Below the pieces are notes generated by a model that saw nothing but the letters and a program-made list of their open reading frames with translations, searched no databases and was not told the origin of the DNA. A stretch of 64,000 bases of DNA, taken from Pseudokineococcus lusitanus. Its GTDB lineage: Bacteria; Actinomycetota; Actinomycetes; Actinomycetales; Quadrisphaeraceae. Location: contig NZ_RJKN01000005.1 of the NCBI RefSeq assembly GCF_003751265.1, positions 62,001 to 126,000 on the forward strand. The letters are read 5' to 3'. Below are positions 15,502-23,744 of the stretch, piece after piece. A program made the translations under genes and the position numbers. Each line of letters begins with the position of its first letter. The stretch's first letter is position 1.

Positions 15502-16626
15502 ATGACGCGGTCCCCGCACCCCTGCTCCCGCTGGGACCCGCTGGCCGCCTCGCGGTCGGCCGACGACGCGCCCCTCGACGTCTTCCTGTCCGGTCAGCTC
15601 TTCTTCGACATGGTCTTCGCCGGCCTCGACGCCGCCCCGTCGCCGGGCACCGAGGTGTGGACGACGGGCATGGGCTCGCTGCCGGGCGGCATCGCCAACC
15701 TCGCGGTCGCGACGAGCCGCCTCGGCCTGCGGACGGGCCTCGCGGCCGGCTTCGGCGACGACGTCTACGGCCGCTTCTGCTGGCAGGTCCTCGCCGAGCA
15801 GGAGGGCGTGGACCTCTCGCGCTCGCGGGTCTTCGAGGGCTGGCACTCCGCCGTCACCGTCTCGATGGCGCACGACGGGGACCGCAGCATGGTCACGCAC
15901 GGGCACCCGCTGCCCATGCCCGCGTCCGACCTCGTGGGGACGCCGCCGCCGGGCTCGCGGGCCGTCATCGCCGAGCTCGTGCCGCCCAGCGCCGAGGAGG
16001 CCGAGCACCCCTGGTGGGAGGCGGCGCGCGACCACGGCGCTGCCGTCTTCGCCGACGTCGGCTGGGACCCCACCGGCGCCTGGGACGCCGCCGTCCTCGA
16101 CCGGCTGTCCTCCTGCCACGCGTTCCTGCCCAACGAGGTCGAGGCGATGGCCTACACGCGCACCGGCAGCGCCGCCGAGGCCCTGTCCGCGCTCGCGGAC
16201 CGGGTGCCGCTGGCCGTCGTCACCCGCGGCGCGCAGGGCGCGGTGGCCGTCGACGCGACGACGGGCGAGACGGCCGACGTCCCCGGGGTGGCCGTCGACG
16301 CCGTCGACCCCACGGGGGCGGGCGACGTCTTCGGCGCCTCCGTCGTCCTCGGGACGCTCGCCGGGTGGCCGCTCGCGGACCGTGTGGCCTTCGCCGCGCT
16401 CTCGGCGTCGCTCGCCGTCCAGCAGTTCGGCGGCTCCCTGGCCGCCCCGGGCTGGGGGGACATCGCCGACTGGTGGGCCGCCACGACGGCGCAGGCCGCC
16501 GCGGGCCGCCCCGCCGCCGAGGAGCTGGCGCGCCGCTACGGCTTCCTCGCCGACCTGCTGCCGGACGGGCCGGTCGACGCCGTCCGGCGCGCCGAGGCCA
16601 CCTTCGCCCTGGCGTCCGACCTGTGA
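15502..16626 (+). CDS. PfkB/ribokinase-family carbohydrate kinase (374 aa)
   Basis: ATG at 15502 has GGGGAGG upstream; the earlier in-frame start lacks one. The PfkB pattern is complete: GGIANLAVATSRLGL at about residues 65-80, a substrate lid in the N-terminal third, and the C-terminal DPTGAGDVFGAS with the catalytic Asp near residue 275. Members phosphorylate sugars or nucleosides with ATP in the cytosol. It is the first gene of an operon with a sugar ABC importer and faces a GH4 phospho-glycosidase gene. A plausible job is phosphorylating the imported sugar or its cleavage product. The exact sugar cannot be told. Confidence 0.88.
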   Translation: MTRSPHPCSRWDPLAASRSADDAPLDVFLSGQLFFDMVFAGLDAAPSPGTEVWTTGMGSLPGGIANLAVATSRLGLRTGLAAGFGDDVYGRFCWQVLAEQEGVDLSRSRVFEGWHSAVTVSMAHDGDRSMVTHGHPLPMPASDLVGTPPPGSRAVIAELVPPSAEEAEHPWWEAARDHGAAVFADVGWDPTGAWDAAVLDRLSSCHAFLPNEVEAMAYTRTGSAAEALSALADRVPLAVVTRGAQGAVAVDATTGETADVPGVAVDAVDPTGAGDVFGASVVLGTLAGWPLADRVAFAALSASLAVQQFGGSLAAPGWGDIADWWAATTAQAAAGRPAAEELARRYGFLADLLPDGPVDAVRRAEATFALASDL

Positions 16627-16688
16627 GGCAGGCTGCGCACCCCGGCGGCCCGGCCACTCCCTGCCCGCCCGAAACCGAGGAGACCCCG

Positions 16689-18071
16689 GTGGAACGACGT
16701 CCCCCCCGCACCACGGCAGCACGGGCGGCGGCGCTCCTCGCGGCCGCCGGCCTCGCGCTCACGGCCTGCGCCCCGGGCTCGGGCAACGACGACGGCGGGG
16801 GCGGTTCCGCGGGGCCCACCGGCCCCGTCGAGACGGACATCTCCGGCCTCGGCGACGTCACGCTGACCGTCTGGGACCAGGAGGTCCGCGGCGGCCAGGA
16901 CGAGCAGATGACCCAGCTCAACGACGCCTTCACCGCGCAGTACCCCAACGTCACCATCGAGCGCGTCTCGCAGTCCTTCGACGACCTCTCGACGACGCTG
17001 CGCCTCGCCCTCACCGGCGACGACGCGCCCGACGTCGTCCAGACCAACAACGCCCGCGCGACGATGGGCCAGTTCGTCGAGGCCGGCCAGCTCGTGCCGC
17101 TCGACGCGTGGGCCGAGGAGTACGGCTGGCGGGACCGCTACCCCGAGAGCGTCCTGCAGTACTCGACCTACTCCGACGACGGCGCCGTCTTCGGCGAGGG
17201 CTCGCTTTACGGGCTGCCGCAGGTCGGCGAGGTCGTCGGCGTCTACTACAGCCGCAGCGCGCTCGAGGGCCTCGGCCTCGAGGTCCCGACGACGTGGGAC
17301 GAGATGTCCGTGGCCGCCGAGGCCGCCGCCGCGTCCGGCCTCACGCCGATGCTCCTCGGCAACATCGAGGGCTGGCCGGCCGGCCACGTCTTCGGCGTCG
17401 TCCAGGGCGCGACCGTCGACCCGGCCGAGATCACCGAGCTGGGGCTCGGCAACCCCGGCGCGTCCTGGACGAGCCCCGAGAACGTCGAGGCGCTGACGAC
17501 CCTGGCGTCCTGGCAGGAGCAGGGCTGGTTCAACGAGGGCGTCAACGGCACCGAGTACGACGCCGCGTGGCAGCAGCTGACGCAGGGGCAGGGGCTGTTC
17601 CTCATCGCGGGCTCGTGGCTGGCGCCCGACATCGAGGCGGCCATGGGCGAGGACGCCGGCTTCTTCGCGCCGCCGCCCGCCGAGGGCGCCGAGGGCGTGG
17701 CCACCACGGGCGGCACCGGCATCCCCTTCGCCATGACGACGGCGGCGGAGGAGCGGGACGTCGCCGCGGCCTACATCGACTTCATCACGAGCGACGACGC
17801 CATGCAGGTGCTCGCCGACACGGGCAACCTCCCCGTCGTCGACACGGCGTCCTACGCCCCCGAGAGCGGGCTGCTCGCGGACGTCTACACCGCCTTCGAC
17901 GAGGTGAGCACCCAGGGCTCGCTGCTGCCGTACCTCGACTACGCCACGCCGACGATGGGCGAGACGCTCAACCAGACGCTGCAGGGGCTGCTCGCGGGCG
18001 AGGTCACGCCGGAGCAGGCGGCCGAGGCCCTCGAGGCCGACTACGCCGAGTTCACGAGCAGTGGCGGCTGA
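16689..18071 (+). CDS. ABC sugar-binding lipoprotein (family 1 solute-binding protein, 460 aa)
   Basis: GTG at 16689 has GAGGAG upstream. A lipoprotein signal peptide ends in LTAC with the lipid Cys at residue 27, followed by a Gly/Ser linker. The mature part is a typical cluster-B/family-1 sugar-binding protein: LTVWDQEV, TAQYPNVTIERV, DAPDVVQTNN, YGLPQVGEVVGVYYSRSALE, GTGIPFAMTTAAEERDVAAAYIDFITS. It would capture a mono- or oligosaccharide outside the membrane and deliver it to the two permeases that follow. Its stop lies inside the first permease gene, so the three are coupled. Confidence 0.93.
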   Translation: MERRPPRTTAARAAALLAAAGLALTACAPGSGNDDGGGGSAGPTGPVETDISGLGDVTLTVWDQEVRGGQDEQMTQLNDAFTAQYPNVTIERVSQSFDDLSTTLRLALTGDDAPDVVQTNNARATMGQFVEAGQLVPLDAWAEEYGWRDRYPESVLQYSTYSDDGAVFGEGSLYGLPQVGEVVGVYYSRSALEGLGLEVPTTWDEMSVAAEAAAASGLTPMLLGNIEGWPAGHVFGVVQGATVDPAEITELGLGNPGASWTSPENVEALTTLASWQEQGWFNEGVNGTEYDAAWQQLTQGQGLFLIAGSWLAPDIEAAMGEDAGFFAPPPAEGAEGVATTGGTGIPFAMTTAAEERDVAAAYIDFITSDDAMQVLADTGNLPVVDTASYAPESGLLADVYTAFDEVSTQGSLLPYLDYATPTMGETLNQTLQGLLAGEVTPEQAAEALEADYAEFTSSGG

Positions 18072-19023
18072 CAGGACGGCGGAGGGAGCCGTCGCCACGG
18101 CGACGGCCGCCGCGACCGGCGCCGCAGCCCCGCGGCGCCGGCCGCTGCAGCCGCACGGGCGGGCGACGCCGTACCTCCTCGCCGCCCCCGCGCTGCTGCT
18201 GTACGGCGCCTTCCTGCTCTTCCCGCTGGCCCGTGCCGTCCAGTACTCGCTCTACGACTTCGACGGCCTGACGGTCGGCACCTTCGTCGGTCTCGACAAC
18301 TACGTCGCCGTCGTCGCCGACGAGGGGCTGCGGCAGGCCTTCGGGCACGCCCTGGTCCTCGTCCTCTTCTTCTCGGTGATCCCCGTGGTCGTCGGCCTCG
18401 CGCTGGCCGCCCTGCTGACGCGGGCGCCGGTGCGCGGGCTGCCGGCCTTCCGCACGGTCGTCTTCCTGCCGCAGGTCATCGCCATGGTCGTCGTCGCCGT
18501 CGCGTGGCGGCGCATCTACGCGCCCGACGGACCGCTCAACACGGCGCTGCGGGCCGTGGGCCTCGACGGCCTCGCCCGCACCTGGCTCGGCGACTTCGGC
18601 ACCGCGCTCCCCGCGGTCGGCCTCATCGGCACGTGGGTCTCGACGGGGCTCGCCACGGTCCTGCTCATGGCCGGCATGGCGCGGGTGCCGCGCGAGCTCT
18701 ACGAGGCCAGCAGCCTCGACGGCGCCGGGCCCGTGCGCCAGCTCGTCGCCATCACGCTGCCGTCGGTGCGCCCCGAGATGGCCGTGGCGCTCGTGCTGAC
18801 GACCATCACGGCGCTCAAGACCTTCGACCTCGTCTACGTGACGACGGGCGGCGGGCCGGGCACGTCGACGACGGTGCCGAGCTACGAGGTGTACCGGCGC
18901 GCCTTCGAGCTCGGCCAGGTGGGGTCGGCGGCGGCCGTCGGCGTCGTCCTCACCGTGCTCGTGCTGCTCGTCACGGTCGTCGTCACGCGCGTCGTCGACC
19001 CGAGCCGGCGGGACGAGCGGTGA
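18061..19023 (+). CDS. ABC sugar permease, MalF type (320 aa)
   Basis: GTG at 18061 overlaps the end of the binding-protein gene by 11 nt. After a Pro/Arg-rich N-terminus of about 35 residues come six hydrophobic segments. The EAA loop (YEASSLDGAGPVRQLVAITLP) that docks the ATPase lies between segments four and five. The first periplasmic stretch (YSLYDFDGLTVGTFVGLDNYV) is typical of MalF/UgpA-like sugar permeases. It pairs with the MalG-like permease encoded next. No ATP-binding protein is in the operon, so a shared MsiK-type ATPase elsewhere is expected. Confidence 0.92.
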   Translation: MAADRTAEGAVATATAAATGAAAPRRRPLQPHGRATPYLLAAPALLLYGAFLLFPLARAVQYSLYDFDGLTVGTFVGLDNYVAVVADEGLRQAFGHALVLVLFFSVIPVVVGLALAALLTRAPVRGLPAFRTVVFLPQVIAMVVVAVAWRRIYAPDGPLNTALRAVGLDGLARTWLGDFGTALPAVGLIGTWVSTGLATVLLMAGMARVPRELYEASSLDGAGPVRQLVAITLPSVRPEMAVALVLTTITALKTFDLVYVTTGGGPGTSTTVPSYEVYRRAFELGQVGSAAAVGVVLTVLVLLVTVVVTRVVDPSRRDER

Positions 19024-19892
19024 GCGCCCCCACGACGTCGCGCCCGGCGTCCCCCGCCGCGGCCGGCCCGGCGCGCGGCCCGTCGCGGGGCAGCCTCGCC
19101 CAGCGGCTCGTCGCGTCGGCCGTCCTCCTCGTCGCCGCCGCGGCCGCGCTCGGCCCCGTCCTCGTCGTGCTCGCCGCGGCGCTGGGGCCGGAGTCGCCGG
19201 CCGCCGGCGGCGGGCTGCACCCGGAGAACTTCGCCGCCGCGTGGGAGCAGGGCCGCTTCGGCGAGTACCTGCAGACGTCGGCGCTCGTGGCGGTCGTCGT
19301 CGTCACCGTCGCGACCGTGGCGTCGGTGCTGTCCGGCTACGCCTTCGGCACCATGGACTTCCGCGGCCGCGAGGTGCTGTTCCTGCTCGTGCTGCTGGGG
19401 ATCATGGTCCCGGCCGAGGCCGTCGTCGTGCCGCTCTTCTTCGACCTCCGGACGCTGGGGCTGACGGACACGATCTGGGGCATCGCCCTGCCGCAGATCG
19501 CGCAGTCCATCGCCTTCGGCACCTTCTGGATGCGCGCGCACTTCCGCACGACCGACCGCTCGCTCATGGAGGCCGCGCGCCTCGACGGCGCTGGGCCGGT
19601 GCGCATCCTCGTGTCCGTGCTCGTGCCGGTCGCCCGGCCGGCCATCACGACGCTCGTCCTGCTGTCGTTCCTCTGGACCTGGAACGACTTCCTCGTGCCC
19701 CTCGTCATGGCGCCGTCGGCGCAGCTGCGGACGGCGCCGCTGGGCCTCGCGCTGTTCCAGGGCCAGTACACGCAGGGCACCGCGCTGCTCGCGGCCGGCG
19801 CCGTGCTCGTGGCGCTGCCCGTCGTGGTCGTCTACCTGCTGCTCCAGCGCCACGTCATCCGCGGGATGGTCGAGGGCGCGGTCCGCGGCTGA
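19020..19892 (+). CDS. ABC sugar permease, MalG type (290 aa)
   Basis: GTG at 19020 overlaps the previous stop (GTGA). Six membrane segments are visible. The EAA motif is MEAARLDGAGPVRILVSVLVPVARP, and the C-terminal QRHVIRGMVEGAVRG is the standard ending of MalG-like permeases. It forms the transmembrane pore with the preceding permease. It is the last gene of the kinase/importer operon; the next gene is convergent 16 nt away, leaving almost no room for a terminator. Confidence 0.92.
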   Translation: MSAPTTSRPASPAAAGPARGPSRGSLAQRLVASAVLLVAAAAALGPVLVVLAAALGPESPAAGGGLHPENFAAAWEQGRFGEYLQTSALVAVVVVTVATVASVLSGYAFGTMDFRGREVLFLLVLLGIMVPAEAVVVPLFFDLRTLGLTDTIWGIALPQIAQSIAFGTFWMRAHFRTTDRSLMEAARLDGAGPVRILVSVLVPVARPAITTLVLLSFLWTWNDFLVPLVMAPSAQLRTAPLGLALFQGQYTQGTALLAAGAVLVALPVVVVYLLLQRHVIRGMVEGAVRG

Positions 19893-19908
19893 GGACCGCG
19901 CCCCCGGC

Positions 19909-20490
19909 TCAGCGGCGGTGGCGTTGCCGACGGCGGACGAGCACGGCGACGCCCGCCGCGACCGCGGCGAGCAGCACGACGCCGCCGACCAGGGTGGCGG
20001 TGGAGGCGCCCCACGTCCGACCGGTGGAGACCGTCGACCCCTCCTCGGACGGCGTCGTCGCCGTCGCGGTGGGGGTCGGCTCCGGCGTCCCTGACGCCGA
20101 GGGCGTGGTGGGGCTCGGGCTCGGCGTCGGCGTCGGCGGGGCCGTCGTCGTCGCCGCCGGGACGGCGCACTCGCCCGGACGGGCGGCGATGATGTCCGAC
20201 ACCTCCTCGGGCGGGCAGGCGACGCCGCCCTCGGGCACCTCGTCGTCCTCGCAGGCCGTCCCGTCGCCGTCGGAGTCCATCTGGCTGACGTCCGCGCCCG
20301 GGTCGGGCGCGTCGAAGAAGGCCTGCGCCGCCTCCTGCGTCGAGAACTGCAGGCAGTAGAAGAAGGCGCCGCCCTCCTCCTCGGGGGAGCCGGCCCCGGC
20401 GGGAGCGGCCGTGAGCAGCGCGGCGGTGGCCGCGGCCACGACCGCGAGGGCGGCGCGGAGCGGCAGGGACGGGCGGGCGGTGCGGGGCAC
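19909..20490 (-). CDS. Excalibur-domain surface protein with C-terminal membrane anchor (193 aa)
   Basis: GTG at 20490 follows AAGGAG. A signal peptide (residues about 1-33, ending APAGAG) precedes an Excalibur-like calcium-binding domain (FFYCLQFSTQEAAQAFFDA, then DSDGDGTACED). Next comes a second small Cys-containing stretch (VACPPEEVSDIIAARPGECAV). A Thr/Pro/Ser-rich wall-spanning linker (about residues 100-150) and one membrane helix with a basic tail (LVRRRQRHRR) complete it. There is no LPXTG sorting motif, so anchoring is by the helix. Extracellular calcium-binding or wall-associated roles are usual for the domain; the function here is unknown. Confidence 0.8.
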   Translation of the reverse strand: MPRTARPSLPLRAALAVVAAATAALLTAAPAGAGSPEEEGGAFFYCLQFSTQEAAQAFFDAPDPGADVSQMDSDGDGTACEDDEVPEGGVACPPEEVSDIIAARPGECAVPAATTTAPPTPTPSPSPTTPSASGTPEPTPTATATTPSEEGSTVSTGRTWGASTATLVGGVVLLAAVAAGVAVLVRRRQRHRR

Positions 20491-20619
20491 GGGACTCCTT
20501 CGTCGCGGGCGGGCGGTACCGCCGTCGGGGGGCCGGTGGGCCCGGCCCGACGCTACGGGCGGGCGGCGCCGCGGTGGGCGCAGCGTGGGGCCGGGTCGGC
20601 GAGCCGGCGGACCCGGGGG

Positions 20620-20647
20620 TGAAGGTCCGGGCGGGGCCTGCCGATAC
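20620..20647 (+). promoter_or_regulatory. Possible FliA/WhiG-type promoter (TGAA-N16-GCCGATAC)
   Basis: GCCGATAC at 20640-20647 resembles the -10 of motility/sporulation sigma factors (GCCGATAA). TGAA at 20620-20623 stands in for TAAA, with a spacer one base too long. It would transcribe toward the small zinc-ribbon gene at 20762. A stem (gcacccggc / gccgggtgc, 20658-20699) lies in the resulting leader. Confidence 0.25.
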
Positions 20648-20761
20648 CTCCGTCGAGGCACCCGGCCGGGCGTGGCGACGACACCGCCCCGCCGGGTGCT
20701 CGAGACCACCGCCGGCCCGCGACCGCCCGCCGGCACCACCGCCCTCCCGACAGGACCCGTC

Positions 20762-20965
20762 ATGACCGTCACGACCGCCCCGCGCACGACGACCCGCATC
20801 CCGGCCCAGCGCTCGGCCTCGCTCGCGCAGCGCGCCTGCTACCTGCCGCACTGCGGCGCCCCCGCCGACCTGCGCACCGTGGTCAGCGGCATGGACTGGT
20901 ACCGCTGCACCGGCTGCGGCCTCGAGTACCCCGAAGTCGCCTACGCGCAGCGCCCCGCCCGCTGA
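20762..20965 (+). CDS. Small zinc-ribbon-like protein (67 aa)
   Basis: The ATG at 20762 opens a 67-residue frame whose second half carries four cysteines as ACYLPHCGA and RCTGCGLEYP. This is a likely zinc ribbon. The N-terminus is Thr/Arg-rich and probably disordered. The ribosome site is weak (ACAGGAC). Codon use is that of the chromosome. It lies between two leftward genes, 6 nt from the end of the convergent Pr6Pr gene, which supports it being a real gene. Role unknown, perhaps a regulatory or ribosome-associated mini-protein. Confidence 0.6.
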   Translation: MTVTTAPRTTTRIPAQRSASLAQRACYLPHCGAPADLRTVVSGMDWYRCTGCGLEYPEVAYAQRPAR

Positions 20966-20971
20966 CGGCCC

Positions 20972-21664
20972 CTACCGGGCGCGACGCCGCCCGAGCGCCC
21001 GGTCCACCAGCATCGCGGCGGTGAGCAGCACCGCCAGCAACACGGTCACCCCGACGACGCCGCGCACCGCGCCGTCCACCCCGACGACGCCGACGTCGAC
21101 GAAGGGGTAGGGGTACCAGCCGTCGCCCGCCCCGCGGGTGAAGGTCCACACGGCCCACAGCACCGGGTAGACGAGCGCCAGCAGCGCGGCCCGCGCGTCC
21201 GCCAGGCCGCGCGGCGTGAACCACACCCAGCCGACGAGCGCGAGCACCGGGACGACGGAGTGCAGCCCGGCGTCCGCGACCGCCCCGAGCGGCGTCAGCT
21301 CCACGAGGTCGGCGAGCCGCAGGTGGTAGACGACGCCGACGACGACGATGCACACCGGGGCGCCGAGCCGCAGCGCCCGCCACCACACCGGGGCGGTGCC
21401 GTGCCGGTCGTCCGGATGCCGGCCGGTCGCGACGAGCACCGCCAGCAGCGCCACGAGCACGTTCGTGCTGATGGTGAAGAAGCTGACGAGACGCACGAGC
21501 CGCGTGCCGAGCGCGGGCTCCCCGGACGTGAGCGTCAGCCAGAGCTGCAGCCCGAGCGACGCGACGCCGACGACCGCGACCAGCGTCCACCAGCCGCGCT
21601 CGGCCCGGACGGACGGCGCCGCGGCCGTCGGCCGGGGCCGCGTCTCAGGAGGGGTCGACGACAC
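20972..21664 (-). CDS. Pr6Pr family membrane protein (230 aa)
   Basis: The frame shows six hydrophobic segments and the Pr6Pr pattern: TISTNVLVALLAVL early, VVYHLRLADL in the third helix, LHSVVPVLALVGWVWF, and VYPVLWAVWTFTRGAGDGWYPYPFVDV near the end. The ATG at 21664 lies inside the end of the gamma-glutamyltransferase gene (20-nt overlap), so the two are co-transcribed. The family is a conserved actinobacterial integral membrane protein named for six conserved prolines, with no known activity. Confidence 0.88.
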   Translation of the reverse strand: MSSTPPETRPRPTAAAPSVRAERGWWTLVAVVGVASLGLQLWLTLTSGEPALGTRLVRLVSFFTISTNVLVALLAVLVATGRHPDDRHGTAPVWWRALRLGAPVCIVVVGVVYHLRLADLVELTPLGAVADAGLHSVVPVLALVGWVWFTPRGLADARAALLALVYPVLWAVWTFTRGAGDGWYPYPFVDVGVVGVDGAVRGVVGVTVLLAVLLTAAMLVDRALGRRRAR

Positions 21665-23507
21665 CGGCCGCCCCGCCGCCGCGCCGCGTCGTCTCCGCGC
21701 CCGCCTCGACGCGCCCGTCCGGCAGCAGCCGGACCGCCGTCGCCGCGCCGATCTCCGCCGACGTGGCGAGGCGGTGGCCCCGCGCCGTCAGCGCCGCCCC
21801 GAGCGGACCGTCCGTGATGGCCGGCTCGGCCTGCGTCGTCGCGCCGTTGCGCGAGGAGATCCGCGGGGCGGCGATGGCGTCCACGACGGGCAGGTCGCGG
21901 TCGACGTACCCGGTGAGGACCTGGCCCACGGTCGTGATGATGGTGGCGCCGCCCGGCGAGCCGAGGCCGCCGACCGCGACGCCGTCCTGCAGCACGACCG
22001 TCGGCGCCATCGAGGAGCGCGGCCGCTTGCCCGGGCCGGGCAGGTTGGGGTCGGGCACGCCGGCCGTCACCGGGACGAAGTTGAAGTCCGTCAGCTCGTT
22101 GTTCAGAAGGAAGCCGTAGCCCGGGACGGTGATGCCCGAGCCGCCGGTCTGCTCGATGGTCAACGTGTAGGAGACGACGTCGCCGCTCGCGTCCGCGACG
22201 GTGAGGTGCGTCGTCCCGTGGTCGTCCCGGGTGAGGGCCGTGCTGCCCGCGTCGGCGTCGCACGCGTAGTCGCCGTCGGGGGAGCCGAAGGGGATGGGCC
22301 GCGGTGCGGCGACGTCGGCGTCGAAGAGGCCGCAGGCGCGCTCGTCGGCGAAGCCCTGGGAGACCAGCTCGGCCGTCGGCACGCCCTCGACGTCGCCGAC
22401 CCAGCGGTTGCGGTCGGCGAAGGCGGTGGCGCTCGCCTCGGCGAAGCGGTGCAGGTAGGCGTCCTCCGCGACGTCGGGCAGCGCCTCGCCGGTCAGCCCG
22501 TCGTACGCCTCGAGGAGGTTGAGCGTCTCGGCGATGGCGATGCCGCCGGACGACGGCACGGGCATGCCGACGACCTCGAGGCCCCGGTAGTCCGAGCGGA
22601 CCGGCTCGGGGGTGCGGACCTCGTAGGCCTGCAGGTCGGCGCGGGTCAGCTCGCCGCGGTAGACCTCCTTGCCCGTCGTCCGGGGGTTGCGGGCGGTGCG
22701 GACCACCGCGGCGCCCATCCGGCCGTCGGACAGGGCGGCGGCGCCGTCGCGCATGAGCTCGTCGTAGGCCCTGGCCATGCCGGGGTTGCGGAAGACGTCG
22801 CCCGCCTGGGGCACCTCCCCGCCCGGCAGGTACACCTTCGCCGTCTCGGGGAAGACCCGGAAGCGCTCGGCGTTGGCGGCGGTCTGCGCGGAGAACGTCG
22901 GGTCGACGACGAAGCCGCGCCGCGCGAGGTCGCGCGCCGGCCGCAGCAGGTCGGCCAGCGGCATGGTGCCGAGCTCGTCGGCGGCCTTCTCCCACGTCGC
23001 GGGCGTGCCCGGGGCGCCGACGGACAGGCCCGAGCCGACGACGTCGGCGAAGGGCAGCGCCCGGCCCTCGCCGTCGGTGAAGGTCGTCTCGTCGTACGTC
23101 GCGGGAGCGGTCTCGCGACCGTCGAGCGCCGTCGTCACGCCCGTCTCGGCGTCGTGGTGGAGGAAGAAGCCACCGCCGCCGATGCCCGCCGAGTAGGGCT
23201 CCACGACACCGAGGACCGCGGCGGCCGCGACCGCGGCGTCGGCGGCGTTGCCACCGGCGGCGAGGACGTCGAGCCCGGCCTGCGTGGCGTACGGGTCGAC
23301 CGTCGCGACGGCGCCCCCGGTGCCGACGGCACCCGGCGCGGCGGGCGGGGCAGGCACCGGGTCGCCGCCCCGGCCTCCGGGGCGCTCGGCGGCCGCGGGA
23401 GCGGCCCCGGCGAGGGCCCCGGCGACGAGGACGACGGCGGCACCGACGGCGGTGGCGCGACGTCGTCGGGCCGGGGAGGTGGGGGCGGTGGTCCTGCGCG
23501 CGGCCAT
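21645..23507 (-). CDS. ggt: Gamma-glutamyltransferase, secreted (620 aa)
   Basis: The ATG at 23507 starts a signal peptide (basic n-region, long Ala/Val core, cut near APAAAE). The proenzyme fold is complete. The large subunit contains DPYATQAGLDVLAAGGNAADAAVAA and YSAGIGGGGFFL, with KAADELGTMPLADLL later. The self-cleavage site lies before the nucleophile Thr in DHGTTHLTVAD (near residue 430). The small subunit contains GSGITVPGYGFLLNNELTDF and LGSPGG. The enzyme cleaves or transfers gamma-glutamyl groups from glutathione-like peptides or glutamine outside the membrane. In a mycothiol-making actinobacterium the natural substrate is uncertain. The downstream Pr6Pr gene overlaps it. Confidence 0.93.
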   Translation of the reverse strand: MAARRTTAPTSPARRRRATAVGAAVVLVAGALAGAAPAAAERPGGRGGDPVPAPPAAPGAVGTGGAVATVDPYATQAGLDVLAAGGNAADAAVAAAAVLGVVEPYSAGIGGGGFFLHHDAETGVTTALDGRETAPATYDETTFTDGEGRALPFADVVGSGLSVGAPGTPATWEKAADELGTMPLADLLRPARDLARRGFVVDPTFSAQTAANAERFRVFPETAKVYLPGGEVPQAGDVFRNPGMARAYDELMRDGAAALSDGRMGAAVVRTARNPRTTGKEVYRGELTRADLQAYEVRTPEPVRSDYRGLEVVGMPVPSSGGIAIAETLNLLEAYDGLTGEALPDVAEDAYLHRFAEASATAFADRNRWVGDVEGVPTAELVSQGFADERACGLFDADVAAPRPIPFGSPDGDYACDADAGSTALTRDDHGTTHLTVADASGDVVSYTLTIEQTGGSGITVPGYGFLLNNELTDFNFVPVTAGVPDPNLPGPGKRPRSSMAPTVVLQDGVAVGGLGSPGGATIITTVGQVLTGYVDRDLPVVDAIAAPRISSRNGATTQAEPAITDGPLGAALTARGHRLATSAEIGAATAVRLLPDGRVEAGAETTRRGGGAAGVVDPS

Positions 23508-23647
23508 GGCTGCTCCGTCCGTCGGGCCGGCGGCCGGAGCGCGCGCCGGGCGTACGGCGACCGTAGGCCCGGCACGGGGGGACGGACCACCCCTTCCGGC
23601 CCTTCCGCCCGCGACCGGACGAAGCGGCCGTCCCGCCGGGCGCCCCT

Positions 23648-23717
23648 CACCGCGACGTGTGGCCATGTGCGTCCGCCGGAGGCGGCGGACGACGCGTCAT
23701 GGCCACACGTCGCGGTG
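23648..23717. repeat. Long palindrome, copy B (perfect 20-bp arms)
   Basis: Arms 23648-23667 (caccgcgacgtgtggccatg) and 23698-23717 are exact complements. The 30-nt centre contains a second perfect hairpin (gtccgcc / ggcggac). It lies downstream of the ABC-2 permease gene and upstream of the ggt promoter. The arm sequence matches copy A at 13817-13879. Confidence 0.85.
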
Positions 23718-23744
23718 GAAGGGAGCGGGGGAGCGCGGAGCGGG

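Noticed and set aside
19832-20851. Long leftward frame overlapping the Excalibur protein gene
   Set aside because: The translation is Arg/Gly-rich without domain sense; the neighbouring frame encodes a signal peptide, Excalibur domain and membrane anchor.
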